This document shows, in pieces, positions 18,180 through 26,067 of a stretch of 64,000 nucleotides of DNA; within the stretch, counting starts at the first letter, position 1, and each line of letters starts with the position of its first letter. Source of the DNA: Rhodanobacter_A agri (GTDB taxonomy: Bacteria; Pseudomonadota; Gammaproteobacteria; Xanthomonadales; Rhodanobacteraceae). The notes beneath the pieces were generated by a model. That model was not told where the DNA came from. It did not search any database and saw only the letters and a program-made list of their open reading frames with translations. Location: positions 186,001-250,000 of the forward strand of contig NZ_JADIKL010000002.1 in NCBI RefSeq assembly GCF_044904705.1. Direction: 5' to 3'. The position numbers and the translations under genes were made by a program.

Positions 18180-18203
18180 TGGGCTCAAGCCTTGCCGCTT
18201 GAT
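18160..18203 (+). repeat. 21-bp imperfect tandem duplication over the ferredoxin stop codon
   Basis: GCTCAAGC-nn-TGCCGCTTGAT occurs at 18160-18180 and 18183-18203, differing at two positions. Each copy can fold as a small hairpin (TCAAGC / GCTTGA). The first copy encodes the last codons and stop of the ferredoxin; the second lies in the intergenic space before ggt and is followed by TTTAG. Confidence 0.75.
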
Positions 18204-18223
18204 TTAGCAAAGGAGTTCGCCGC

Positions 18224-19951
18224 ATGAAATTCCAGATGCACGGTCGCGTGCTGTTGCTGAGCCTGCTGCTGACCGGCAGTGCGGCCTACGCCGCCGATGG
18301 CACGCCGAAGGCCGCGCGGGCCACCGCCACGACGGCGCCGGCTGCGCAGCGCCCCGGCCATGCCGGCATCGCCAGCGCGAACTTCATCGCCACCAACGCC
18401 GGTTTCGAGGTGTTGGCCAAGGGCGGCAACGCGTTCGATGCGGCGGTGGCGGTGGCCTCCACGCTGTCGGTGGTGGAGCCGGAGAGCTCGGGCATCGGCG
18501 GCGGCTTCATGGCCACGCTGCATATCGCGAAAGACAACCGCAACGTGTTCATCGATGCGCGCGAAATGGCGCCGATGGCGGTGAACCCGAAGGACTACCT
18601 CAACCCCGACGGCACGCCGAACCGCGATGCCGCACTGAAAGGCCCGCTCTCCGCCGGCATCCCGGGCGAGCCGGCCGGCCTGGCGCTGCTGGCCAAGCGC
18701 TACGGCAAGCTGCCGCTCAGCGTGTCGCTGCAGCCCGCGATCCGCACTGCCCGCGACGGCTTCAAGCCCGATCCGCGCCTGCTGGGGGCGATCAAGGAAG
18801 AGCAGAAGAACATCGAACGCTGGCCTGCCTCCGTGGCCAAGTTCCTGCCCGGCGGCAAGCCGCCGGCCGACGGCGAGGTCTGGCGCGATCCGGACCAGGC
18901 GCACACCTGGGAGCTGATTGCCGAGAAGGGCGATGCCGGCTTCTATCGCGGCGAAGTGGCGCAGAAGCTGGTGGACGCAGTGCATGCGGCCGGCGGCAAC
19001 TGGACGCTGCAAGACCTGGCGAACTACCGCGCCAAGGAACGCACGCCCATCGTCGTCGACTACCAGGGCTACCAGATCGTCACCGCGCCGCCGCCGTCTT
19101 CGGGCGGTGTGGCGATCGCCGAGATCCTCAACATCCTGCGTGGCTACGACCTCGCGAAGATGGACCAGGCGCATCGCGTGCACTACACCCTTGAGGCGAT
19201 GCGTCGTGCGTTCCGCGACCACAACGACTACCTCGGCGATCCCGACTTCGTGAAGATGCCGCTGGACATGCTGCTGTCGCCGTACTACGCCGACGGCCTG
19301 CGCCAGAGCATCCTGCCCGACCAGGCGACGCCCTCGTCCATGCTGCCGCACGAGTCGGTACGCGACCCGGGCATGCACACCACGCATTTCTCGATCATCG
19401 ACAAGGACGGCAACATGGTGGGGATCACCTCCACCGTGAACTACGTCCTCGGTTCCACTTTCGTCGCCAAGGGCACCGGCGTGCTGCTCAACGACGAGAT
19501 GGACGACTTCGCGCTGGTGCCGGACAAGCCCAACGTCTACGGTCTAATCGGCAACAAGGCGAATGCGCCGGAGGGCGGCAAGCGCATGTTGTCCTCGATG
19601 TCGCCGAGCCTCGTGGTCGGCAAGGACCGCAGCGCGGTGATCGGTTCGCCCGGCGGCTCCACCATCATCACCCAGGTGCTGGAAGGCATCCTGCACTTCG
19701 TCGATGGCGAAAGCGCGCGGCAGGTCGCTGCCGCCAAGCGTTACCACCACCAGTTCCTGCCGGACGTGGTCTACGTGGAAGACGGCGTGTTCGATGCCGC
19801 CACCAGCGACACGCTCAAGAAGATGGGCTATGCGCTCAAGCCGCGCGAAGCCTGGGGCTACATGAACGTGGTCACCTGGGACCATCGCGACAACAAGCTC
19901 GACGCCGCCAGCGATCCGCGCCGGCCGTCGGGATTGGGCAAGGTGGAGTAA
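18224..19951 (+). CDS. ggt: Gamma-glutamyltransferase (glutathione hydrolase)
   Basis: 575 residues. A Sec signal peptide (LLLSLLLTGSAAYAAD) directs it to the periplasm, where GGT cleaves glutathione and other gamma-glutamyl compounds. It is made as a proenzyme that self-cleaves before the catalytic threonine, here T386 in MHTTHFSIIDKDGNMV. The large-subunit segment ESSGIGGGFM and the oxyanion/substrate segment SPGGSTI are present; length equals E. coli Ggt (580). An AGGAG ribosome-binding site precedes the start. Confidence 0.95.
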   Translation: MKFQMHGRVLLLSLLLTGSAAYAADGTPKAARATATTAPAAQRPGHAGIASANFIATNAGFEVLAKGGNAFDAAVAVASTLSVVEPESSGIGGGFMATLHIAKDNRNVFIDAREMAPMAVNPKDYLNPDGTPNRDAALKGPLSAGIPGEPAGLALLAKRYGKLPLSVSLQPAIRTARDGFKPDPRLLGAIKEEQKNIERWPASVAKFLPGGKPPADGEVWRDPDQAHTWELIAEKGDAGFYRGEVAQKLVDAVHAAGGNWTLQDLANYRAKERTPIVVDYQGYQIVTAPPPSSGGVAIAEILNILRGYDLAKMDQAHRVHYTLEAMRRAFRDHNDYLGDPDFVKMPLDMLLSPYYADGLRQSILPDQATPSSMLPHESVRDPGMHTTHFSIIDKDGNMVGITSTVNYVLGSTFVAKGTGVLLNDEMDDFALVPDKPNVYGLIGNKANAPEGGKRMLSSMSPSLVVGKDRSAVIGSPGGSTIITQVLEGILHFVDGESARQVAAAKRYHHQFLPDVVYVEDGVFDAATSDTLKKMGYALKPREAWGYMNVVTWDHRDNKLDAASDPRRPSGLGKVE

Positions 19952-19957
19952 CGCGGC

Positions 19958-20048
19958 ACCGTTCGCCCTGAGTGTGGGCGCGTAGCGCTGCAGTCGAAGG
20001 GTGCTTCGACTGCGCCCGCGTTCGCAGGCTACGCCCGGCACGAACGGT
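19958..20048. repeat. REP-like long imperfect palindrome
   Basis: Nested inverted repeats over 91 bp: outer arms ACCGTTCG / CGAACGGT, a middle pair (GGGCGCGTAGC against GCTACGCCC) and an inner 10-bp stem GCAGTCGAAG / CTTCGACTGC with GGTG loop. It lies between ggt and the next gene on the same strand, the usual place for interspersed palindromic elements in Xanthomonadales. It may also act as a transcription or mRNA-end barrier. Confidence 0.65.
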
Positions 20049-20083
20049 CGAGGTGGTTCGGTATATCGAGACAGGCAGGTTTC

Positions 20084-20950
20084 GTGGAATTCTTCTCGCT
20101 TCTCGGCAACTCACAGAAACTCGATGGCGGCGCGATGTTCGGCAACGCGCCCAAAGCGATGTGGTCGCGCTGGATCGCGCCGGACGAGCAGAACCGCATT
20201 CCGCTGGCCTGCCGCTGCCTGCTGGTGAAGGGGCTTGCGGTGAACGGCGTGCCGGGTTGCAACGTGCTGTTCGAAACCGGGATCGGCGCCTTTTTCGAGC
20301 CCGCGCTGCGCGAGCGCTACGGCGTGGTGGAGGATCGCCATGTGTTGCTGGATTCGCTGGCCGGAGCCGGGCTGACGCACGAAGACATCCACGCCGTGGT
20401 GCTGTCGCACCTGCATTTCGACCACGCCGGCGGCCTGCTGGCAGCGTGGCAGGAAGGCCAGTCGCCGCGGCTGCTGTTTCCGAACGCCACTTATGTGGTC
20501 GGCGCCGCGCACTGGCAGCGTGCGGCGAAGCCGCACCCGCGCGACCGCGCCTCGTTCATCCCCGAGCTGCAGCAGCTGCTGCAGGACAGCGGCCGGCTGG
20601 AGCTGGTCGAGGGCGAGCATTCGAAGGCACTGGGCGAGGCGGTGCGCTTCAGTTATTCGGACGGCCACACGCCGGGCCTGATGCTGGCCGAGGTGGGCGG
20701 CGTGGTGTTCTGCGCCGACCTGATCCCCGGCCGCGCCTGGGTGCACCTGCCGATCACCATGGGCTACGACCGTTACCCCGAGAAGCTGATCGACGAGAAG
20801 CGGGTCTTCCTTGACGACAAGCTGACACGTGGCGTGCGACTGTTCTTCACCCACGACCACGCCTGCGCCGCGGCGCGTGTGCAGCGCGATGAGCGTGGCC
20901 GCTACGGCTGCGCGGATGAGCTGCCTGAACTGCACGGGAGCCTGGACTGA
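20084..20950 (+). CDS. MBL-fold metallo-hydrolase
   Basis: 288 residues starting with GTG. The zinc-binding motif of the metallo-beta-lactamase superfamily is H109-x-H111-x-D113-H114 in SHLHFDHAGG, followed by the further ligand regions DGHTPGLM, CADLIPG and FTHDHACA. It has no signal peptide, so it is cytoplasmic. The spacing is closer to glyoxalase-II/lactonase-like hydrolases than to true beta-lactamases; the substrate is unknown. The stop overlaps the start of the TMEM43-like gene (TGATG), so the two are probably translated together. Confidence 0.85.
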   Translation: MEFFSLLGNSQKLDGGAMFGNAPKAMWSRWIAPDEQNRIPLACRCLLVKGLAVNGVPGCNVLFETGIGAFFEPALRERYGVVEDRHVLLDSLAGAGLTHEDIHAVVLSHLHFDHAGGLLAAWQEGQSPRLLFPNATYVVGAAHWQRAAKPHPRDRASFIPELQQLLQDSGRLELVEGEHSKALGEAVRFSYSDGHTPGLMLAEVGGVVFCADLIPGRAWVHLPITMGYDRYPEKLIDEKRVFLDDKLTRGVRLFFTHDHACAAARVQRDERGRYGCADELPELHGSLD

Positions 20951-22002
20951 TGTCCATCGGCCGCCTCACCGTCCTGCACGGCCCGCCGGCTATCGTGGCC
21001 GGCGTGGCGTTGCTGGTGCTGGGCATCGTGCTGGCGGCGCTGACCGAGCACAGCGTGTGGAATTACCGGCTTGCGCTGCAACTGCATGGTGGCGGGGTGA
21101 TCGACCTCGGCCACAGCTTGGAGCCGCAGGATGGCCTGCAGGGCCATATGGTGCGCATCAGCGGCACGCCGCGGGTGGTTGAGGCGCCCTACGATACCGA
21201 TTTCAACCAGCAGGCGGCCACGCCAGTGCTGGAACGCCACGTGCGGATGTTCCAGTGGCGAGAACTGCGCATCGGCGGTACCACGACCTACGAACTGGAT
21301 TGGGCGGATACGCCGCAGGACTCCAGCCGTTTCGCGCAGCCGCAGGGCCATGCCAATCCGGGATCGTTTCCGATCGCCGGCAAGCGCTTCGATGCCGGCA
21401 GCGTGGAACTGGGCGGCTACAAGCTGGATGCCGCACTGGTACATGCCTTGCCGGACAGCGAGCCGGTCGCGCCGGTCGCGAAGGCGTTGCCGGCGAACCT
21501 CGCGGCGAGTTTTTCCCTGCAGGACGGTGCGCTGGTGACCAGCGCCAACCCCGGCAATCCGCGCCTCGGCGACCTGCAGGTGAGCTGGAGCGCAGTACCG
21601 CTGCAGGAGGTGACGGTGATCGCGCGTGTCGACGGCGACCGTCTCGTGGCGGTGCCGAACGCGGTCGACGGCGACGGTTACGAAGTGAACGTGGGCGATA
21701 GCACGCTGCTGGACATGCGCCCCGACATGGCCGCGGAGCCGGCGCTGATCTGGCCGCGGCGCATCCTCGCCGTGCTGCTGGCGACGCTGGGCATGGGCTT
21801 GTTGTTGCGGCAAAAGGATGCGACGCGCATCGACCCGCGGGTGGCACTGGGCGGCGGCCTGCTCGTGGTGGGGGTGTTCGCCGCCATGCCGTGGCTGGGC
21901 AGCAGTACGGCGGATGCCACTGCCTGGGCGGTCGTGGCGCTGGCCGGTCTGGCGTTGCTGGTGTGGCACCGTCGCGCGTCGCGCCCACGCTCGCGCCACT
22001 GA
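20950..22002 (+). CDS. TMEM43/LUMA-family membrane protein
   Basis: 350 residues. One N-terminal membrane segment (IVAGVALLVLGIVLAALTE) and a cluster of about three C-terminal segments (ILAVLLATLGMGLLL, GGLLVVGVFAAMPWL, AVVALAGLALLVWHRR) flank a ~200-residue extracytoplasmic part. The segment RHVRMFQWRE...TYELDWADTPQDSSRF and the later ANPGSFPIAGKRF correspond to the conserved core of the TMEM43 family, found in animals and scattered bacteria; the function in bacteria is not established. Translationally coupled to the MBL hydrolase upstream. Confidence 0.7.
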   Translation: MSIGRLTVLHGPPAIVAGVALLVLGIVLAALTEHSVWNYRLALQLHGGGVIDLGHSLEPQDGLQGHMVRISGTPRVVEAPYDTDFNQQAATPVLERHVRMFQWRELRIGGTTTYELDWADTPQDSSRFAQPQGHANPGSFPIAGKRFDAGSVELGGYKLDAALVHALPDSEPVAPVAKALPANLAASFSLQDGALVTSANPGNPRLGDLQVSWSAVPLQEVTVIARVDGDRLVAVPNAVDGDGYEVNVGDSTLLDMRPDMAAEPALIWPRRILAVLLATLGMGLLLRQKDATRIDPRVALGGGLLVVGVFAAMPWLGSSTADATAWAVVALAGLALLVWHRRASRPRSRH

Positions 22003-22096
22003 GTCGCTGATCGCCATCGGCAAAATGTCAGGATCGCGCCCGCGGCGAGCCCGTGGCAACGGCGATCCTGCGCGTCCGCTTCCACGGAGACACTCC

Positions 22097-22984
22097 ATGT
22101 CCTTGCGTTTGCTGATCGGCGCTGCCCTGGCGCTGGGTCTGGTCCTGCCGGTGGCTCGTGCGGCGCAAGCCCCGCACGCTATCGAGCACAGCCAGTGGAA
22201 CGCGCCGCAAAAGCCGTTCCGCATCTACGGCAACGCCTGGTACGTCGGACCGTATGGCCTGTCCTCGATCCTGCTGGATACCGGGCAAGGCCTGGCGCTG
22301 TTCGACGGCGACCTGCCCGAGTCCGCGACGCAGATCGAGGCGCACATCCGCGAGCTCGGTTTCCGGGTGCGCGACGTGAAGTGGATCCTCAACTCGCACG
22401 CCCACAGCGACCACGCCGGCGGCATCGTCGCGCTGCAGGCCGCCAGCGGCGCACAGGTGCTGGCGAGCGCCGCTGGCAAGCGCGAACTGGAACTGGGTGG
22501 CGCCGACCCCGGCGATCCGCAATACGGCTCGGCGCCGCAGTACACGCCCTTGAAGAACGTGCATGTGGTGCGCGACGGCGAAATCCTGCAGCTCGGCCAT
22601 GTGGCCGTCACTGCGCATTACACGCCCGGCCATACGCCAGGCAGCACTTCCTGGACCTGGGAATCCTGCGCAGGCCGACGCTGCCTGCACATAGCCTACG
22701 TCGACAGCCTCAGCGCGATCAGCGCAGACAGCTATCGCTTCACCGATCATCCCGCCTACGTGGGCAGTTTCCGCAAAACCTTCGCCACTGTGGCGGCCTT
22801 GCCCTGCGACATCCTGCTGACCCCGCACCCCGATGCCAGCGGCTTCTGGGAAAAAGTGGCGCAGCGCAAATCGTCGACCGACGTGACGCCGCTGGTCGAT
22901 CCCAAGGCCTGTCGCGATTACGCCGCCGACGCGGCGAAGAGCCTGGATGCGCGCCTGGCGGAAGAGCAGGCCACGAAGCGGTGA
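22097..22984 (+). CDS. Subclass B3-like metallo-beta-lactamase
   Basis: 295 residues with a Sec signal peptide (LLIGAALALGLVLPVARAAQA). All six zinc ligands expected for subclass B3 are in place: H101-x-H103-x-D105-H106 (HAHSDHAGG), H179 (GHTPGSTSW) and H244 (TPHPDASGF). The WNAPQKPFRIYGNAWYVG opening and the GLSSILLDT segment are typical of the L1/FEZ/GOB-related group. B3 enzymes hydrolyse penicillins, cephalosporins and carbapenems in the periplasm; activity of this chromosomal member is inferred only. No linked LysR regulator or mobile element is present. A GGAGA site precedes the ATG. Confidence 0.88.
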   Translation: MSLRLLIGAALALGLVLPVARAAQAPHAIEHSQWNAPQKPFRIYGNAWYVGPYGLSSILLDTGQGLALFDGDLPESATQIEAHIRELGFRVRDVKWILNSHAHSDHAGGIVALQAASGAQVLASAAGKRELELGGADPGDPQYGSAPQYTPLKNVHVVRDGEILQLGHVAVTAHYTPGHTPGSTSWTWESCAGRRCLHIAYVDSLSAISADSYRFTDHPAYVGSFRKTFATVAALPCDILLTPHPDASGFWEKVAQRKSSTDVTPLVDPKACRDYAADAAKSLDARLAEEQATKR

Positions 22985-23021
22985 TTCCAGCAGGGAGAGC
23001 CGGCGGACTTCTGCCGCCCGC

Positions 23022-23588
23022 TCAACGCGCGGATGCGTGTTCCAGCAACCACAGGCCAGCGAACAATTTGGGATCGATGGAATAGCCCTCGGCGGCGCGT
23101 GCGAACAGCCAGTCGCCTGCTTCGCCGCGTGGCACTTCGTGCACCACGATGTTCTCGCTGGCGTCGCCGCCGCCCGCACCCACCTTCACCAGGTCGAACG
23201 CGCGCACGTAGGCGATCATCTCGGTGCTCATGCCCGCCGAGGACGGACCCTGGTGCAGGAAGGCCACGCGCCCGCAGCGCCAGCCAGTTTCCTCTTCCAG
23301 TTCGCGTCGCGCGGCCAGCAGCATGCCCTCGTCTTCCTGCCCGGTGAGATCGCCGATCAAGCCGGCCGGCATCTCGATGGTGCGGGCCTGGATCGCCACG
23401 CGGTACTGCTCCACGAACAGCACGCGGTCGTCCGGCGTCACCGCGATCACGATAGCGGCGCCGCCCGGGTTGTTGCGTTCGGCGTATTCCCAGCGGCCGC
23501 GCTTGCGCAGGCTCAGCCAGCGGCCCTGGTACAGGGTTTCCTCCGGCGCGCCGGCATCGGTGGGCGCGAGGTGGTCGCGCGGGTCCAT
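23022..23588 (-). CDS. nudF: ADP-ribose pyrophosphatase (NUDIX hydrolase)
   Basis: 188 residues. The NUDIX segment GLIGDLTGQEDEGMLLAARR is followed by ELEEETGW, giving E-x7-RELEEETGW; the glycine is two residues closer to the first Glu than in the textbook pattern. The upstream IEMPAGLIG and the RVLFVEQYRVAI strand are typical of the ADP-ribose/NudF branch, which hydrolyses ADP-ribose to AMP and ribose 5-phosphate. The start ATG shares one base with the ispB stop (TGATG), so expression is coupled to ispB. Confidence 0.85.
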   Translation of the reverse strand: MDPRDHLAPTDAGAPEETLYQGRWLSLRKRGRWEYAERNNPGGAAIVIAVTPDDRVLFVEQYRVAIQARTIEMPAGLIGDLTGQEDEGMLLAARRELEEETGWRCGRVAFLHQGPSSAGMSTEMIAYVRAFDLVKVGAGGGDASENIVVHEVPRGEAGDWLFARAAEGYSIDPKLFAGLWLLEHASAR

Positions 23589-24589
23589 CAGAACGTGCGC
23601 TGCACCGAGTAGTCCGCCAGCGTAGCCAGCGCATCGCGGTAGGGCGAGGCGGGCAGGGTGGCGAGCGCCTCGTGTGCGGCGGTGGCGTGGGCCACGGCGC
23701 GCTCGCGGGTGCGCTCCAGTGCACCCGAGTCGCGGATCGCGGCGATGATGCGGTCCAGCGAATCCAGCCCGCCATGTTCGATGGCGTGGCGCAGCGAGGC
23801 GGCCTGTTCCGGCGTGGCCCTCTGCAGCGCGTAGATCAGCGGCAGGGTGGGTTTGCCCTCGGCGAGGTCGTCGCCGATGTTCTTGCCCAAGGTGTCGGCG
23901 TCGCTGGTGTAGTCCAGCAAGTCGTCGGCGATCTGGAAGGCGTAGCCCAGCTCCATGCCGTAGCGGCGCAGCGCGGCCACCTGGGCCGCCGGCAGCCCGC
24001 CGAGCAGGCCGCCGAGCTCGGTGGCGGCGGCGAACAGCACGGCGGTCTTGCGCTCGATCACCGCGAGGTAGGCGGCCTCGTTCACGTCGGCGTTGCCGAT
24101 GTTGAGTAGCTGCAGCACCTCGCCCTCGGCGATGGTGTTGGTGGTGTCGGCGAGGATGCGCATCACGCGCATGTCGTCCAGTTCTACCATCAGCTGGAAC
24201 GAGCGCGAGTAGAGGAAGTCGCCCACCAGCACGCTGGCGGCGTTGCCCCACAGCGCATTGGCGGTCTGGCGGCCGCGGCGCAAGCCGGATTCGTCCACCA
24301 CGTCGTCGTGCAGCAAGGTGGAGGTGTGGATGAATTCGATCACCGCGGCCAGCTTGACGTGCTGCTCGCCCCGGTAGCCTGCCGCACGCGCGGCCAGCGC
24401 ATGCAGCATCGGGCGCAGCCGCTTGCCGCCGCCGGCGATGATGTGGTCGGCGATCTGGTTGATCAGCACCACGTCGGAGGCCAGCCGCGTGCGGATCAAC
24501 TGGTCGATGCGCCGCATGTCGGCGTCGGCGAGCGCACGCACAGCGGCGAAGTCGGCGGGGCGGTTGGCGTCGGCTGGGATCGAGTTCAT
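23588..24589 (-). CDS. ispB: Octaprenyl diphosphate synthase (trans-polyprenyl synthase)
   Basis: 333 residues with both aspartate-rich motifs: first DDVVD (95-99) in LLHDDVVDES and second DDLLD (222-226). The pocket residues before the first motif are small/medium (IEFIHTST), as in enzymes making long chains for ubiquinone. Such enzymes extend farnesyl diphosphate with isopentenyl diphosphate. GGGKRLRP near residue 53 is the substrate-binding segment. Divergent from the DedA-rhodanese gene; nudF follows directly. Confidence 0.92.
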   Translation of the reverse strand: MNSIPADANRPADFAAVRALADADMRRIDQLIRTRLASDVVLINQIADHIIAGGGKRLRPMLHALAARAAGYRGEQHVKLAAVIEFIHTSTLLHDDVVDESGLRRGRQTANALWGNAASVLVGDFLYSRSFQLMVELDDMRVMRILADTTNTIAEGEVLQLLNIGNADVNEAAYLAVIERKTAVLFAAATELGGLLGGLPAAQVAALRRYGMELGYAFQIADDLLDYTSDADTLGKNIGDDLAEGKPTLPLIYALQRATPEQAASLRHAIEHGGLDSLDRIIAAIRDSGALERTRERAVAHATAAHEALATLPASPYRDALATLADYSVQRTF

Positions 24590-24726
24590 GGGCAGGCTGT
24601 CGGCAGGTCCGCCGATTATAGAGGCAGCCTGCCGCGAACCAGCACACGGAGGGCGATTGCAAGTTGTGATGGCCGGCCCAATGATGGGGCGGCGGCCCGT
24701 TGTCGCTGCCGCGGGGATCCGGTCCG

Positions 24727-25710
24727 ATGGCTCACGAAATCATTGCGTTGATCGCCCAGTACGGCCTGCTGCTGGTGTTTCTGAATGTGCTGGCGGCACA
24801 GGCGGGCGTGCCAGTGCCGGCAGTGCCCACCCTGGTCGTGGCCGGCGCACTGGCGGCGGGCGACCGCCTGCCACTGGCCGGTATCGTGGCGGCGGCGCTG
24901 GCTGGCAGTCTGCTCGGCGACCTGGCCTGGTACCTGGCCGGGCGGCGCTATGGCGCGGGGGTGATGCGCACGCTTTGCCGCGTCTCGCTGTCGCCGGACT
25001 CCTGCGTGAAGCAGTCGGAGCTGCGTTTCCACCGCTGGCGCGGCCGGGTGCTGCTGGTCGCCAAGTTCGTGCCGGGGCTGTCGATGCTGGCCCCGCCGCT
25101 GGTCGGCGCGATGGGCTTGCCGCCGCGGAACTTCGTACTGCTCGACGGCCTGGGGGCGTTGCTTTGGGCTGGCGTGGCGATCGCGCTCGGCTACGCCTTC
25201 GCCGGCGAGATCGACCGCGTACTGGATGCCGTCGCCAATGCCGGCACGGTGGCGATCGAGGTGGCGGCGGCATTGCTCGCGGCCTATGTACTGGTCAAAT
25301 GGTGGCGACGCGAGCGCCTGCTGCGTTCGCTGCGGATGGCACGCATCGGCGTCGAGGAACTCAGCCGGGCGGTCGCGGCAGGTCGCGCACCCGTGGTGAT
25401 CGACGTGCGTTCGGCGGTGGCACGGCAACTGGACGACAGGATGATTCCGGACGCCCTGCTCACCGATGTCGAGGGCGTCGTGCAGGCGGTCGTCGCGATA
25501 CCGTTCGACCGCGAGCTGGTGGTGTATTGCAACTGCCCGAACGAGGTCTCCGCCGCCCATGCGGCGCAGGCGCTGATGGCGCGCGGCTACCGCCGCGTGC
25601 GGCCGCTGCAGGGCGGGCTGGATGCCTGGGACGCGGCCGGTTACACGGTGCTGCGGCTGGCGCCGGCGCCGGCGGCGGTAGCGGACAGCCCCGCGCCGAC
25701 GGTGGTCTGA
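24727..25710 (+). CDS. DedA-family membrane protein fused to a rhodanese domain
   Basis: 327 residues. The N-terminal ~190 residues form a DedA/VTT-type membrane domain: re-entrant-helix segment AAQAGVPVPAVPTLVVAGALAAG, the LGDLAWYLAGRRYG motif and VAKFVPGLSMLAPPLVGAMG. DedA proteins are implicated in undecaprenyl-phosphate/phospholipid flipping and proton-driven homeostasis. A cytosolic rhodanese domain follows (about 205-310) with the active-site Cys268 in VVYCNCPNEVSAAHA and the LQGGLDAWDAAGY helix. The fusion suggests redox or sulfur coupling but the substrate is unknown. Start 24727 (MAHEIIAL) is preferred to an upstream GTG/ATG extension. Confidence 0.88.
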   Translation: MAHEIIALIAQYGLLLVFLNVLAAQAGVPVPAVPTLVVAGALAAGDRLPLAGIVAAALAGSLLGDLAWYLAGRRYGAGVMRTLCRVSLSPDSCVKQSELRFHRWRGRVLLVAKFVPGLSMLAPPLVGAMGLPPRNFVLLDGLGALLWAGVAIALGYAFAGEIDRVLDAVANAGTVAIEVAAALLAAYVLVKWWRRERLLRSLRMARIGVEELSRAVAAGRAPVVIDVRSAVARQLDDRMIPDALLTDVEGVVQAVVAIPFDRELVVYCNCPNEVSAAHAAQALMARGYRRVRPLQGGLDAWDAAGYTVLRLAPAPAAVADSPAPTVV

Positions 25711-25830
25711 ACGCGCGACTCCCTTCGGCGGAAAATTTACGCGTTCTATACGCGCCGGCCGCGGATCGCTACCCCTTTCATATGCCGCACTGCCTACAGT
25801 GCGCGGCGTCGTTTCCATGAGTCGACGCCA
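25711..25830 (+). promoter_or_regulatory. Upstream region of the kdp operon with inverted repeat
   Basis: 120 bp. An AT-rich stretch TTTACGCGTTCTATACGCG (25736-25754) is a candidate KdpE site by its resemblance to the T-rich E. coli KdpE box; this is weak. A perfect 7-bp inverted repeat CGCACTG-CCTA-CAGTGCG (25786-25803) lies 27 bp before the first small ORF and may be an operator or leader hairpin. Confidence 0.4.
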
Positions 25831-25923
25831 ATGGATTTCCTCTACCTGCTGTTCCTGTTCGTGCTGAGCGCGGCCGTGCTCGGCTTCCTGCTGGTCTGCG
25901 ACCGGCTGGGCCCGCGCAAATAA
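25831..25923 (+). CDS. 30-residue membrane mini-protein upstream of kdpF
   Basis: MDFLYLLFLFVLSAAVLG then FLLVCDRLGPRK: a single membrane helix ending in a charged CDRL tail. It is not KdpF (which follows 51 bp later) but has the same size and topology. Small ORFs with a hydrophobic helix and a CDRL-like end are, to my recollection, found before kdpF in other phyla, so it may be a second accessory subunit of the Kdp pump. The ribosome-binding site is weak; the support is composition, topology and position. Confidence 0.6.
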   Translation: MDFLYLLFLFVLSAAVLGFLLVCDRLGPRK

Positions 25924-25974
25924 CGCGCCTTCGCCCCGACCCCATCACTCGCACCACATTGCGGGAGTGTCTGC

Positions 25975-26067
25975 ATGCATTTCGCCTATGCCATCGCCGC
26001 GGTCATCGCGGTGCTGCTGATCGCCTACCTGTGCGTGGCGCTGCTCAAGCCGGAGTGGTTTGAATGA
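25975..26067 (+). CDS. kdpF: Kdp ATPase subunit KdpF
   Basis: 30 residues, MHFAYAIAAVIAVLLIAYL then CVALLKPEWFE: one membrane helix followed by the family tail xALLKPExF. KdpF stabilises the KdpFABC complex in the inner membrane. Its stop overlaps the kdpA start (ATGA), confirming frame and start; a GGGAG site lies about nine bases upstream. Confidence 0.9.
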   Translation: MHFAYAIAAVIAVLLIAYLCVALLKPEWFE

